This document shows positions 33,431-43,590 of a DNA stretch of 64,000 nucleotides, piece by piece. Source of the DNA: Odontocerum albicorne (Eukaryota; Arthropoda; Insecta; Trichoptera; Odontoceridae). A program made the translations under genes and the position numbers. The stretch covers positions 17,131,220-17,195,219 of the forward strand of contig OX463859.1 of the NCBI GenBank assembly GCA_949825065.1, read 5' to 3'. The notes beneath the pieces were generated by a model, which had not been told where the DNA came from, made no database searches, and saw nothing but the letters and a program-made list of their open reading frames with translations. Each line of letters starts with the position of its first letter. Position 1 is the stretch's first letter.

Positions 33431-34894
33431 TACTTCTACTGGGATTAGTATCTCTAACAAGTCTTTATCTTTGATCCGATTACTAGAGAAACCCTGCTCT
33501 TTAAAATGGGTTTCATTATTTGTAATGTTATTGTTAAAGGATAGTAAGGTTAAAGTAATAAAGTCTGTGTAAGGTCTATCATGCGGTATGGAATAGAGTC
33601 TAGAGTCGATACAAAAAATGCCCAAGGCGAATGAAATGAAAATCTTCCTTGCCATTGCATGCAAAATACTTCGCGATAGAGTTAGGAACTCCCGTATCTA
33701 AGAAATATGTGAACTAGAAAATATTGTGTGATGAGGTTAAAACCGTAGAATACACGTGGAAAGGATAAACAACAAAATAGTTCGCGGCGTAGCAGCGCAT
33801 GAAATACACGTTGGAAGTCATTCCCCAGGAATACTTGAAAAAAGATAAAACAACAGCTAGGAACCAACTTCTCAAGAGAGGCTGTTCTAATGATAACACA
33901 ATATAGATCTAACTTAAAAGAAAGAAGATACGAAGCAACCTTTGTTTGACAGAATAAAAGTTTGACATTTTCTACCAATTTATCCAAAAAAAATTATAAA
34001 CTTTTATTTGAAAAAAATATATATTTTCATGAAATTAATAGCCGTACCTTAAAGCCCCTAACTACAGAGTTGACCGACAGTTTTAACAACTTTTTTCATT
34101 AATCTCTCCCTACAATTAAAATATGAATAAAGTTTATATTGGGAAATTGAAAAATTTAAATTCAATTTTAATGATCATTTTAAAAAAAAAAACGTACCTA
34201 GCGTTCATGATGTTGAAAAGTTTTGTTGGAAATTCTTCAAATACGAAAGCGTCTTGAAAAGGAGTTTGAAAGAAGAATTCAAAACTCGTAGTAAATTAGA
34301 GTTAAGAATGTTGTAAGTTTTTTTTTTAAGTCAAAATAAACACTGTACCTTGTTTCTTAAACATAAATTATGAAGTACTTGGCGCCAGTCTTATTATCAT
34401 ACTACACTGTCTTCCCGGTTCAAGACCCTGTGGGTACCGGATTTTTTTTATCAGATTATTTTTAATCTAAATTTATTGTTATCCTAGCGATAAGTAACTA
34501 ATATACATTTAAAAAGCGTTAACCAAGTGACATTTATTGGCGTTCAAGTACTTGATATTTGTACTAAAGAATTTTTTTTCCTTGTATCCGAATTAGTGTT
34601 TCGGACGCATTGCAGAGCATGGCCGGGAGACAATATAGTCTTCGGCCCCAGTAATCGGTTTAGAGCCTTTGGAGGAGGAACGGAACCCGCGGTTCGTCAT
34701 TGAACATGCAGGCAATACTTCTGATCAACGCGTGCGAGTATTATCTTTGTATGGTACCATCGGTGCTCGAGTCCAAATCTCCTGGGTGAAAGTCGAGAAT
34801 CTTACTATTTGGCTACGGAGGTCATCGAGAAGACAACGTATACTAAAGGAAATGAGGTCGATTCAACACTTATCATTTTTATGATATCTGTCCT
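33431..34894. other. Unannotated DNA
   Basis: Two adjacent minus-strand frames (143 and 101 codons) cross 33233-33987; the first begins MARKIFISFALGIFCIDSR, which looks like a signal peptide, but its C-terminal end is SINE sequence and no motif supports a gene. A + frame of 71 codons (34669-34884) in a GC-richer island is not recognised. Confidence 0.4.
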
Positions 34895-35345
34895 ACCAAT
34901 CTATTGGGTGTTAACATAAGTTGTGTCCATTTTTTTCCGATTTAAAAATGAGCACCAAAAGTAAAACAAAATGGTAGAGGTTATACGTCATTCGAAAGAA
35001 AATTTTCTGCTGTACAAGATATTGTGTTTGCTTTTACGTTACATGTATTATTTTATTTGATTACAAGCCTTCAAAATGAAATGTCAAATAGATGAAAATG
35101 AGCATTTTCGACAACTCCTTCTGTTCGCGTTCAATCGAGGGAATAAAGCTGCCAAAGCTGTTCGCAATATTTGCAAAGTGTACGGTCTATGAATTAAACG
35201 ACAGCTCGTCGATGGTTTTTGCATTTCAAAGACGGTAATTTCGACCTGAAAGACATGGAGCGTTCCGGACGACCAGTGGACTTCGATGAGGGCCGCTTAA
35301 ACCAAATTATTCATGAAGATCCCCCGATCTTATCAACTGAGCGAT
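34895..35345 (+). pseudogene. Mariner 5' end and transposase N-terminus
   Basis: From the ATG at 35076 the frame reads ENEHFRQLLLFAFNRGNKAA, KAVRNICKVYG, then after one frameshift WFLHFKDGNFDLKDMERSG, RPVDFDEGRLNQIIHEDP. This is the paired-like helix-turn-helix domain of a mariner transposase (pattern HLLLFxFNRGxKAAEAAR...GNFDLKDxxRSGRP). It breaks off near residue 90; the catalytic domain is absent. The candidate 5' end is near 34905 (CTATTGGGTGTTAACATAAG). It belongs to a different mariner lineage from the one at 37281. Confidence 0.75.
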
Positions 35346-35636
35346 GGAGGTCGTCATACATTGTTTTTACACACGTTCTTCACAACGTTCTAATTTCTAC
35401 TGTAATTATTTAACTTTCAGCACTTATTGCCACGTCCAAATTTGCTACATAATCTTGTATTGGGACCGTGATTCCATTATGAACAGTCACCTTTGATTAA
35501 TCTTGAAACGCTCCGTTCGGTAAATACTCGTACATTATATAACCCACCATTCACTCTATTATCTGCTGCTACTCATCTTTCATTATTGCACTTGGTGCTT
35601 CCGTCTGATATAAGCATGCTTCCAAGATACGATATT

Positions 35637-35856
35637 GACGACCTCCGTAGACAAGTTGGTAAGATGCATAACTTTCAACCCGGAAGTTACGGGTTTGATT
35701 CCAGTTGGAACCCATATATTTTTAAAAAGGATTCTAGTTTGGTTTTCACTCGAGACTTTTTAAATATTTTTCTGGTTTGTTAGAAGAGATTGGCACATGA
35801 CAAAAAACCCATCAGGTTGTACTATATACAGGAAAATTGTAATACATTACATACCA
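35637..35856 (+). mobile_element. SINE-A copy
   Basis: GACGACCTCCGTAGACAAGT, TTGGTAAGATGC, B box GGGTTTGATTCC, TTGGAACCC, body TAGTTTGGTTTTCACTCGAG and tail TTAGAAGAGATTGGCACATG, CATCAGGTTGTACTATATAC, ending in ATACATTACATA. Confidence 0.85.
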
Positions 35857-36132
35857 CCACGCTTTTTCAACAACTTTTTCACAACGACATGACGTCTTAC
35901 TTTTCTTTCACGGTATATACAACTGCCTTTTTTCCTTCACATCCATAAATCTTCTCATATAGTCCTTTCTATTTTTCTTACTCCTTAGCTTTCCTTGTTT
36001 CGCAATTTCGTCCACTTCGTCAAACGATACTTTCTCAGTCATCCTCGACCACATTCCACTCATGCTTGTATCGTTAATTTGTTTAGTCAATTCAATTTAA
36101 CATGTTCAAAATACCTTGAATGACTCCTTTTC

Positions 36133-36205
36133 TTTGACGACCTTCGTGGCGCAGTTGATAAGACGCCGAAATACAATGAAGCGTAATACAATACAATATT
36201 TCTTC
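36133..36205 (+). mobile_element. SINE-A with the middle deleted
   Basis: The first 33 bases of the head (GACGACCTTCGTGGCGCAGT, TGATAAGACGCCG) are joined directly to the last bases of the tail (GTAATACAATACAATA). Confidence 0.65.
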
Positions 36206-36519
36206 ATTTTAATCAAATATTTGGCGACATATTGTCTCTTTTATTTTTCTATTTATATTCATTTTTGTTTAAGAATTAAAATTTGACAACGAACAAATAT
36301 AACCAGGAAGTGTCTTTCAAACAGGCAATAATATAAAATATTAAACTAAACTTCACGAATGTGTCAGAAACACAAACGGGGACTAAAAAACATTTTCAAT
36401 TTATATTGCTTTGATGTATTTTTGAGAAGATTCGTTTTCGAAATGGAAGAAAAAATTGTTTGTCATTTATCCTCTGACAATTCTTAAATAAAATATTGTA
36501 TATTTAAATTTTTAATCAT

Positions 36520-36662
36520 AATATTTTGAAAGAAGGAAAAAAATAAGAAGTGTTAGAAATGATAGGAGGTGTGTGGATCTAGAAAAAACGACATATGTGT
36601 ATTAACAAAGTCTTGCGATCTGTCCTCTCTGCCTACCCCAGCAGAGGAATGACGTGATGAAA
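36520..36662 (+). pseudogene. Possible LINE-E 3' end, degraded
   Basis: GAAATGATAGGAGGTGTGTG and TCTGTCCTCTCTGCCTACCC followed by GAATGACGTGATG resemble the last codons and stop region of LINE-E copies at 58010-58060 and 48420-48460. Confidence 0.45.
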
Positions 36663-36880
36663 TTGTATTGTATTACACTTTCGTTTTATACAGTACAACC
36701 TGCCGGGCGTATTGCCATGCGGCAAAAACACTTGTCTGCCGATCCGGAGGTTGCGGGTTCGATCCCCGCTGGAACCCAGATTTTTTTTAAATAGGATACC
36801 AGTCTGGCTATTACTTAGGGTCTATAAAAACATATTTCTGGTTGGTTGGAAGAGATTGCCACATGGCAATAAACTCGCCA

Positions 36881-36882
<2 letters not shown>
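36662..36882 (+). mobile_element. SINE-A copy preceded by its own inverted tail
   Basis: 36662-36725 is a complemented SINE-A tail (TTGTATTACACTTTCGTTTT, TGCCGGGCGTATTGCCATGC). It then switches without spacer into a sense head (AAACACTTGTCTGCCGATCC, GGTTGCGGGTTCGATCCCCG), body and tail (TTGGAAGAGATTGCCACATG). The 5' part of the head including the A box is missing. Confidence 0.8.

Positions 36883-36914
<32 letters not shown>
36883..36914. repeat. Poly-A tract, about 31 bases
   Basis: An uninterrupted A run directly after the SINE-A tail and before an inverted SINE-A. Confidence 0.95.
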
Positions 36915-36916
<2 letters not shown>

Positions 36917-36922
36917 AAAAAA

Positions 36923-37054
36923 AATGTTAAAGAGGCATTTAGTAAAAACTATACTGGATTCCTTTTTAAAAAACCTGGGTTTCAACGGGAATCGAACCCG
37001 TAACTTTCGGGCTGGGAGACAAGAGTTATATTAACTAGGCCACGGAAATCGTCT
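36923..37054 (-). mobile_element. SINE-A copy, inverted partner
   Basis: Antisense GTTAAAGAGGCATTTAGTAA, B box complement GGGAATCGAACCCG and head complement TAACTAGGCCACGGAAATCG. The 3' tail is missing; a poly-A tract separates it from the preceding sense copy. Confidence 0.8.
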
Positions 37055-37280
37055 GGTAATATACATACGAGTATGTGTAATAAAGAAGAATTTTTTTTTA
37101 AAGAATATTATTATATGTATGATATATCCAGGTATATATATACTCGTATTTTGTAAATTATTTTTTATTCAAACACAGATTGTCTATTGGCCTTTCCAGT
37201 ACACCGTTAACTTTACCATTTTGTGAAGTACAACTATTTTATTTCAAAAAAGATTTCTATTTTTTTTATAAAAAAAAATA

Positions 37281-37740
37281 CGAGGCATATCCAAAAAGTA
37301 AGTGTACTGATTTTTTGTAGGTTACAATTTATTTTATTTAACAAAAAAATTACGTGGTTACCGTAGTACATATGTAAGCTATTTTTCGACATAGTCGCCA
37401 TGCCATTCCTCTCAATGCAGGTGGTGAAGCGGGGTATCAACTTTTTGATGCCTTCCTCGAAGTAGTTTCCCGCCAACCCCTCCGTCCACTTCTCCACCTC
37501 CTCCTTTACCTCCTCGTCGGTTGAAAACCTTTTTCCACCCATGTGCAGCTTCAGGGAGGTAAAGAGATAGTAATCTGAAGGTGATAATAATCTAGGTCAG
37601 GGGAATGCGCGGGATGGTTCAGGACATCCCATTTAAACGAGGCGAGCAGTTCCGTCTGTCATTGTCGTGCAGCAGGCAGACTCCCTTTATCAGCATGCCT
37701 CTCCTCTTGTTCTGAATCGCCCTCCGCATTTTTTTAGTAT
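37281..37740 (-). pseudogene. Inverted transposase C-terminal half of the mariner composite
   Basis: The minus frame includes MGGKRFSTDEEVKEEVEKW and GLAGNYFEEGIKKLIPRFT, nearly identical to the C-terminus of the sense copy at 38449-38600. A segment upstream (37545-37730) matches its DNARPH to PDLAPSDY region at the DNA level, with small indels. Confidence 0.85.
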
Positions 37741-37918
37741 TACACTATATACTATGCGTATCCAGAAAGTAAGTGTACTGAGGCTCTCACGACCGGATGG
37801 ATTTTATTTTCGACATGTTGGCTACACTTCCATGTAGCCTGACCCTTCCCCTCCACAACGAGACCGGTTCGAGGTCAGTACGTTGAGAAGTGTCGACGCG
37901 ACAACACGTTTCGTGAAA

Positions 37919-38610
37919 ATGTCAATCCAATCTCCCGCCAAGTGCGAAATACGCGGCGTCATCCGTTATCTCGTTTGGAAGGGAAAACCTCCGGTTGAGG
38001 TTTATAATGAGGTGAAAACTGCATATGGTGATAAAACTATGAATCGTACGAGTGCATACAAGTGGTGTCGCGAGTTTAAAAACGGTCACGTCACACCTCT
38101 TCACCCTCCGCCAAAAAGTTCAAAACCACAATTTCAGCCAAGAAAATCATGGCATCTGTGTTTTGGGACTGTCAAGGCATAATTTTAATTGAATATATGC
38201 CTCAAGGGGAGACCATCAACTCTGCAAGATACTGTGAGACCCTAAAAAAATTGCGGAGGGTGATTCAGAACAAGAAGAGAGGCATGCTGACAAAGGGAGT
38301 CTGCCTGGTGCACGACAATGCCAGACCACACACGGCCAACGCCACGAAGGAACTGCTCGCCTCGTTTAAATGGGATGTCCTGAACCATCCCGCTCATTCC
38401 CCTGACCTAGCACCTTCAGATTACTATATATTTACCTCCCTGAAGCTGCACATGGGTGGAAAAAGGTTTTCAACCGGCGAGGAGGTAAAGGAGGAGGTGG
38501 AGAAGTGGACGGAGGGGTTGGCGGGAAACTACTTCGAGGAAAGCATCAAAAAGTTGATACCCCGCTTCACCACCTGCATTAAAAGGAATGGCGACTATGT
38601 CGAAAAATAG
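37919..38610 (+). pseudogene. Mariner transposase with internal deletion
   Basis: ATG at 37919: CEIRGVIRYLVWKGKPPVEV, YNEVKTAYGDKTMNRTSAYK and WCREFKNG form the N-terminal helix-turn-helix. After about 80 residues the sequence jumps, with a frame change near 38150, to SVFWDCQGIILIEYMPQG and then VHDNARPH and HSPDLAPSDYY. These carry the second and third catalytic aspartates with 34 residues between them (DD34D). The segment containing the first catalytic Asp is deleted. The C-terminus ends RNGDYVEK at 38610. Codon use is GC-richer than the flanks, suggesting a relatively young insertion. Confidence 0.85.
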
Positions 38611-38711
38611 CTTACATATGTACTACGGTAACCACGTATTTTTTTTGTTTAAATAAAAAAAATTGTAACCTACAAAAATTCAGTACACTTACTTTCTGGA
38701 TATGCCTCGTA

Positions 38712-39420
38712 TACCACTTTTATTTTCAATGTCTTGCCAATAAGTTTTTCCTAGATCCCTTCTCAAATTTGCATAATTGATGCCCATCAGTATTTATTTC
38801 TATTTTCAGAAATATTTTTATATTTTAAATGCATTGAGATGATACAACGACCCGTTATACCCGCGTGAATTACAAATGCCTTATACTAATTTATACCTCT
38901 CGAGTCAATATGATCCAAACAAGAATTATTTGTACCCGGACATCTGGTTTCAACATCAATAACTGATGTTAAAATATTGCCATACATTAAATTCAAGTAA
39001 TCATCATCCGCTTAGCGATGTTTTTCAAATGTTATGTTTATATTAAAATTGCTGATAATAATTTGCCACTTAATGAAATTATTTTCTCGCAAATTATTTA
39101 TTTAATGATTTCAATAATAGTTATGTAAATATGACATATTGAGGGGGATCAGTATAGTGAATAAATGCATAGCTCTTTTTCAAACATCTATATTCAAACA
39201 ATTTGCATATCATGTTATTTTAATGAATTTGTATAAATTGAGCATTTTTTACTGCAACACCGTTGTGTTGGATAGACGAATTTATTGCGTAACATTCCTG
39301 ATAGCCCGGAATATTTTTTTTCTACATAGACCTGCTTGAGCCAATAATATACAAAGTGTATACAACAGCAAGTGTAATACAATGCAATTAATAACATTTA
39401 CGACGCGTGAAATAATAACA
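38712..39420. other. Unannotated AT-rich DNA
   Basis: No element recognised; short shadow frames only. Confidence 0.5.
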
Positions 39421-39424
39421 TTAA

Positions 39425-39680
39425 AATAGCATTTTATAAAGTGCCTTTTAGAGACAAGTCCCTCCTAAGGGCGCTGTTACAGAGAGAGAGAAAGATTAAA
39501 AATATCATATTGCTGCGACTACTAGATCGGATCTCTCCCACATGTCTAGAAAAACATATCCGGCAAGAAAACCACAAAAAGCCTACTAGGGAAGACGAAC
39601 CATAAAGAAACTTTTACAAATCTTCAGATGTGTGATAGTAACACATTTATCTGAGTGAAGGTATGTTGTGTTCATATCTT
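39425..39680 (-). repeat. REP-1 copy (inverted)
   Basis: TAGAGACAAGTCCCTCCTAA, GGGCGCTGTTACAG, then ATCTCTCCCACATGTC, GGCAAGAAAACCACAAAAAG, CCTACTAGGGAAGACGAACC and GATGTGTGATAGTAACACAT. It aligns with 14470-14700, with the middle shortened. Confidence 0.7.
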
Positions 39681-39689
39681 CTTTTTCTT

Positions 39690-40065
39690 CATCGCCTACT
39701 CAATGCAGAGCGTTATCGTCTTCTGCTGTGTCTGTAACTTTCTGTACCATCTGTCTCAAACCATCCCAGCCCTGGGTCATGTTGAATGCTGCGCTTAAAG
39801 AGGGTCTATTGAAATACTTTATTTGATCAATCCATAGGAGACTTTCCTCTTGCTCGCTGCCTCCGTGATCACTATCTTCTCCAGACTTTAATTGTTTTTC
39901 TCTGAAAATGCACTAATGTGTTGGGATTCTTTTCTTGCATGTTGTCGAAAGTCTTTCAGCAATCTCCGATTCTAGGATGATTGAGGCGTTGATGCGACTT
40001 GCAGTCCATGATTTACGAAGCATCTGCCTCCAGCAACACATCTCTAAGTCATCTATTATATATTT
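39690..40065 (-). pseudogene. LINE-X C-terminal fragment
   Basis: The minus strand from about 40060 reads DDLEMCCWRQMLRKSWTASR, INASIILESEIAERLSTTCK, then after gaps EESLLWIDQIKY, GWDGLRQMVQKVTDTAEDDN and ALH before a stop. This is the WCWRRMLRIPWTARRTN...DGWRQMVQKVT tail of a widespread animal LINE lineage. It has one internal stop and gaps. It complements the 61007 copy, which covers the preceding part of the protein. Confidence 0.75.
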
Positions 40066-40167
40066 AAATAAACGTAATTATGCAAAAATTACAGCTCACA
40101 TTTGATCTTTTCTGAAATAATTGAGGAAACATCCAGTTGTTTGTTTTATACACTTGTATTAAACATC

Positions 40168-40432
40168 AGACCTCCGTGGCCTAGTTATCAAGAAGCCTGT
40201 CTTACAAACTAGGACCTTAAGATTGCGGGTTCGGTTCCTGGTAGTACCCGTACCCAGATACGTTTAAAAAGGATTCCAGTTTTGTTTTAATTAAAGCCGC
40301 CTTTACATATGTATTTCTGGTCGGTTGGAAAATAGAAACTGCCACATAACAATAACTCTATTAAAACATTAAAATTGCAATAAGCCCTCTAGATTGTAAT
40401 GTATACAATGAAAGTGTAATACAATACAAATT
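40168..40432 (+). mobile_element. SINE-A copy
   Basis: GACCTCCGTGGCCTAGTTAT, B box GGGTTCGGTTCC, a duplicated ACCCGTACCCAG, body GGATTCCAGTTTTGTTTTAA, tail CTGGTCGGTTGG...TGCCACATAACAATAA, and terminal TGTATACAATGAAAGTGTAA with ACAATAC repeats. A 30-bp insertion separates the tail parts. Confidence 0.85.
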
Positions 40433-40794
40433 TTTGAACCGATTTTAATCAAAATATATTCATTTATATCACATTGTATTTTTACGCACACATTATTGAT
40501 TTGAGTTTTCTTTATATTTTTTATAAACAAAAAATGTGTTTTGTGAGTTGAGTCCTTTTTGCAAATATACGTCCAAATTGAAATCAATTTATTACATCAT
40601 CGTCGATATTTATAACTCATCGAAAAAATGCGACAAGTTGATAAGTGACATTTTAAGCATTTGGATATCATCGGTATAAGAAGACAAAGTGGCAAGTAAT
40701 AATAATATATATTTCTGAAGAGACATTTTGGAAGAAGTATAATATCTCTTGGAAATAAATAAATCAACGCTAGTTTTAAAATTTTAATATCATC

Positions 40795-40985
40795 ATCATC
40801 ATCAGCCCGTCTCCGTCCAAAGTTGAACATAGGCCTCTCCTCTCCTCCTCCATTCCTCTCTTTCCTGGGCACATCGTTTCCAGTTGCTCCCAGCCACTAT
40901 TCTAATGCAGTTTGACCACCGTGTCTGAGGACGGCCCACACTTCTTCTCTGTCTTGGACGCCACTCCAGTACTCAGCACACAGCA
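40795..40985 (-). pseudogene. LINE-G 3' end with (ATC)n tail
   Basis: It begins with ATCATCATCATCATC, then CCCGTCTCCGTCCAAAGTTG, AACATAGGCCTCTCC and on to CACTCCAGTACTC. It is the complement of 47935-48122. On the minus strand it encodes VLEWRPRQxR, the last part of an RTE-like LINE protein, and ends in a GAT microsatellite as those elements do. Confidence 0.85.
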
Positions 40986-41214
40986 AATTTGAATATAAAC
41001 ATTTTAAAATCGATAGGTTCCAACTATACTAGAATAAGAACTTGTCAGATTACACCGAATAAGCAACTGAAACGATTTATTTGTATCTTACTGTTTATGT
41101 TCATAATATTTAATTATTAGGTAAAATGTTTGGCTGCCACTCCGAGGTTACGGATTCGATTTCCAATGCTGACCAAAAATGTTTTTCCTATGTACGGTTT
41201 ATTTATATTCTTCT

Positions 41215-41392
41215 TCCCAGTGTCATGTCAGGTCTTTCCAACGTTGAATATCACTTGAGAGTAGATATCTTTGTTCCCGGCAGCCCGAAAAAGATCCCCA
41301 ACGCCCCTTATGCCAGTCCAATCACGTATATTGCGGAGCCAGGAGATTTGCCTCCTGCCAACACCTCTTCGGCCTTCTATTTTGCCTTGGTT
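41215..41392 (-). pseudogene. LINE-H C-terminal fragment, second copy
   Basis: About 90 percent identical to 25905-26085 on the same strand. Reading minus: KAEEVLAGGKSPGSAI-type frames are shadows; the coding frame gives RRGVGRRQISWLRNI and GDLFRAAGNKDIYSQ, a C-terminal LINE tail. Confidence 0.65.
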
Positions 41393-41440
41393 TATTTATA
41401 AAAAAAACGAATTTCAATATTTGTATTTAGCACATATTCT

Positions 41441-41619
41441 TTACATAAAATGCAACCTGGTTGGTTTATTGCCATCTGGGAATCTCTTCCAACCAATTAA
41501 AAAGATGTTAAACAGACCTTAAGTGAAAACAGGACTGTAATCATTTTTAATGAAACTTTGGCACCATAACCGCCGAATTGAAAGCGTCGCCTTACCAAGC
41601 AGACCTCAGTAGGTCGACA
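41441..41619 (-). mobile_element. SINE-A copy, first of an adjacent pair
   Basis: Antisense tail (AATGCAACCTGGTTGGTTTA, TTGCCATCTGGGAATCTCTT), body (GTTAAACAGACCTTAAGTGA) and a degraded head ending CAGACCTCAGTAGGTCG. Confidence 0.85.
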
Positions 41620-41626
41620 TTTTTTT

Positions 41627-41774
41627 CTGATTGCTACGTGGCAATCTCTTCCAACCAACCAGAAAGAACTTAAGTGAAAACCAATCTGGTATCTGAGTTC
41701 CAGCGGGAATCGAACCCGCAACTCCTGTTTTGTGAGACAAGCGTCTTACCAACTAGGCCATGGGGGTCGTCCAT
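41627..41774 (-). mobile_element. SINE-A copy, second of the pair, well preserved head
   Basis: Antisense TTGCTACGTGGCAATCTCTT, CAACCAACCAGAAAGAA, then GGGAATCGAACCCGCAACTC, AAGCGTCTTACCAACTAGGC, CATGGGGGTCGTC. Read on the minus strand this gives the clearest A box (GGCCTAGTTGGTAAGACGC) and B box (GGGTTCGATTCCC) in the window. Confidence 0.9.
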
Positions 41775-42245
41775 CAAATTCCATGCAAAAATTTATTCAC
41801 AAATTAAAGTATAATTAATACATTAAAAAATGTTTATAAATACTAAATAATAAATCAAAATTTGAATAAAACTTTGACCAAACAATATCTTTATATAAAA
41901 ATTGAGTAAAATTTACCTTATCAGTGTTTGAGAAAGTTTACAAAACAATCCAATTCAACAAAACAAGTAGTAGATAATCCAAAAGTTTTTATGCACAAAA
42001 CTTTGCAAACTGAAAACCCGAAACTTCGCAACTAGAATTACAGAAAGTTGTACTGTAACGACCAAAAACAACCCTCTCCGAGCGGCGGCAAGTCGGATAC
42101 TAAATGAACAAAAAGCAAATAGGTACACTTCCCTTATTTGGGGGTGGTTTACCCCCACCCTGTATTAAAACCCCATTTACAAAAATGGGGCATGCGCCAT
42201 TTTCGTACGAAAGGATTTTTTTATTTTGATGAATATTTTCATTGA
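41775..42245. other. Unannotated DNA with two strong hairpins near 42135-42190
   Basis: No element recognised. GGGGGTGGTTTACCCCC and CCCCATTTACAAAAATGGGG lie about 20 bases apart. Confidence 0.5.
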
Positions 42246-42247
42246 AA

Positions 42248-42500
42248 ACATGACAGCCTCCGTGACCTAGTTGGTAAGATGCTTGACTTTCACCCGGAGT
42301 TTTCGGGTTCAATTCTCGATGGTACCAGAGAAAGAAAAGAAGGTCTCAGTTTGGTATTAGAGTACGTCTAGTAACAATTCTCACAAGCACTCAATGTGTG
42401 ATACTGTCGTTACCTCTAATTGTGTGATAGATAATATTGCCTAAATGTAAGTGACGTACATACTCGAGTGAATCTAAGTCCGAAGGATGTTGTCATGTTG
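42248..42500 (+). mobile_element. SINE-B copy
   Basis: Head GACAGCCTCCGTGACCTAGT, TGGTAAGATGCTTGAC, B box GGGTTCAATTCTCGATGG. Body: CTCAGTTTGGTATTAGAGTA, TCTCACAAGCACTCAATGTG, GAATCTAAGTCCGAAGGATG. The order matches the copy at 6588. Confidence 0.75.
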
Positions 42501-43039
42501 AAGATGGGACAAAACAGGTTGTTTTTTTGTATGCGGTACAATACAACGTGTGACACAAATAAAAATATGTAAATAGTATGGTGACGATTAAGTATGCAAT
42601 CGTGTGAACCAAATGAAGTTTTAATGTTTTTAATGGTTGTAAGACACTCAATATAATACATTGCTGTTAACAATTAATTTCAGTCATTTCTCAAAACTGA
42701 ATGGTTGTTTTCTAAAAGTCGAAAAATAATTAAGTTTTTAAAGTCATCCATTATTACGCCTTATGTAGATGTCCTAGCTGGTAAGATGTCCTTTTCACAT
42801 TTAGTGTTTTAATTTTAATAACCGGTTATACCAAAAAAGGCCTATCCTATTTTTTCCGCTGAAGCGTACATCATATTTCGGGTTGTTTGATAACCAGCCC
42901 TATTAAATTGATTATACAACATAATTTTAATTTAACATATTCATGTGTGAAGTAACTACATAATTCAATGTGTGGCATACAAATGTCGAATAGGAATGTA
43001 TATGTTATATGTACACGGTTTGATGTATTCTGATGTCTT
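42501..43039. other. Unannotated DNA
   Basis: A possible isolated A-box-like block (GATGTCCTAGCTGGTAAGAT) at about 42768. Otherwise no feature seen. Confidence 0.4.
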
Positions 43040-43340
43040 GGTTCATTCCTGATTTTTCTTTTCCTTTCCTCTGCACCATCCATTCCTTTCCTTTTGATTG
43101 ATGATATCTCACTTTATATGAAAAATAATGTTCGGGTGATTGTCCGTCTTTGTGGGGTCTGTAGGCATGTGCTCACGTATAAGTTAATGGATTTCGTGGG
43201 GATGGATAGTCATTTGAATGATTTAACTAACCACGTAACTTGCTTCATTTACTTTTGTCTGTTTGGTTCTAAGAGATTGCCGCCTGGCAATAAGCCAGCC
43301 AGATTGTATTTGCAATAAAAGTGTTAAATAGATAAATAAT
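43040..43340 (+). mobile_element. LINE-J 3' UTR
   Basis: About 85-90 percent identical to 11345-11640: TTGATTGATGATATCTCACT, TTGTGGGGTCTGTAGGCAT, TAACTTGCTTCATTTACTTT, then the tail TAAGAGATTGCCGCCTGGC, AATAAGCCAGCCAGATTGTA and AAAAGTGTTAAATA. The coding end is truncated away. Confidence 0.9.
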
Positions 43341-43590
43341 GTTGATGGAGAATGAGGATAAATTACTAAGTTTGATAAGTAAATTGTATGAGAGATGCGA
43401 AGAGAAATGTCTTAGAATGGATGTTGCGCAATCCAAAGTCATGATAAAAAGTATGAATAGGAAAAATAAATGCGATATGTGTGTAAACTATAAAAGATTA
43501 GGCAACTTTAGGAATTATGCTCTTTAGGTAGTATTCCCTCACAAAGGAACGATGACACAAATTCAATGGAGCACTAAAACATATATGAAC

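Larger units (their letters stand above)
37281..38709 (+). mobile_element. Composite mariner with inverted partial copy
   Basis: Outer termini are TA-CGAGGCATATCCAAAAAG at the left and the complement of CGAGGCATATCCAGAAAG at the right, both followed by TA. Inside, 37281-37740 is an antisense copy of the transposase 3' half, 37752 starts a 5' inverted repeat (CTATGCGTATCCAGAAAG), and the sense transposase remnant runs to 38610. The two 3' halves form inverted arms of about 460 bp, so the 1,429-bp unit ends in two 3'-type termini and could in principle move as one block. Confidence 0.85.

Noticed and set aside
33233..33987. Minus-strand frames of 143 and 101 codons, one with a signal-peptide-like start
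   Set aside because: The C-terminal part is translated SINE-A tail, the two frames overlap without splice logic, and no domain is recognisable. It is kept only as a remark in the gap entry.
36883..36914. Poly-A as evidence of a processed host pseudogene
   Set aside because: It lies between two inverted SINE-A copies and no host coding sequence precedes it.
41627..41774. Apparent tRNA gene (clear A and B boxes)
   Set aside because: The head is continuous with the SINE-A body and tail, and the same head recurs in many copies; it is a SINE, not a tRNA gene.
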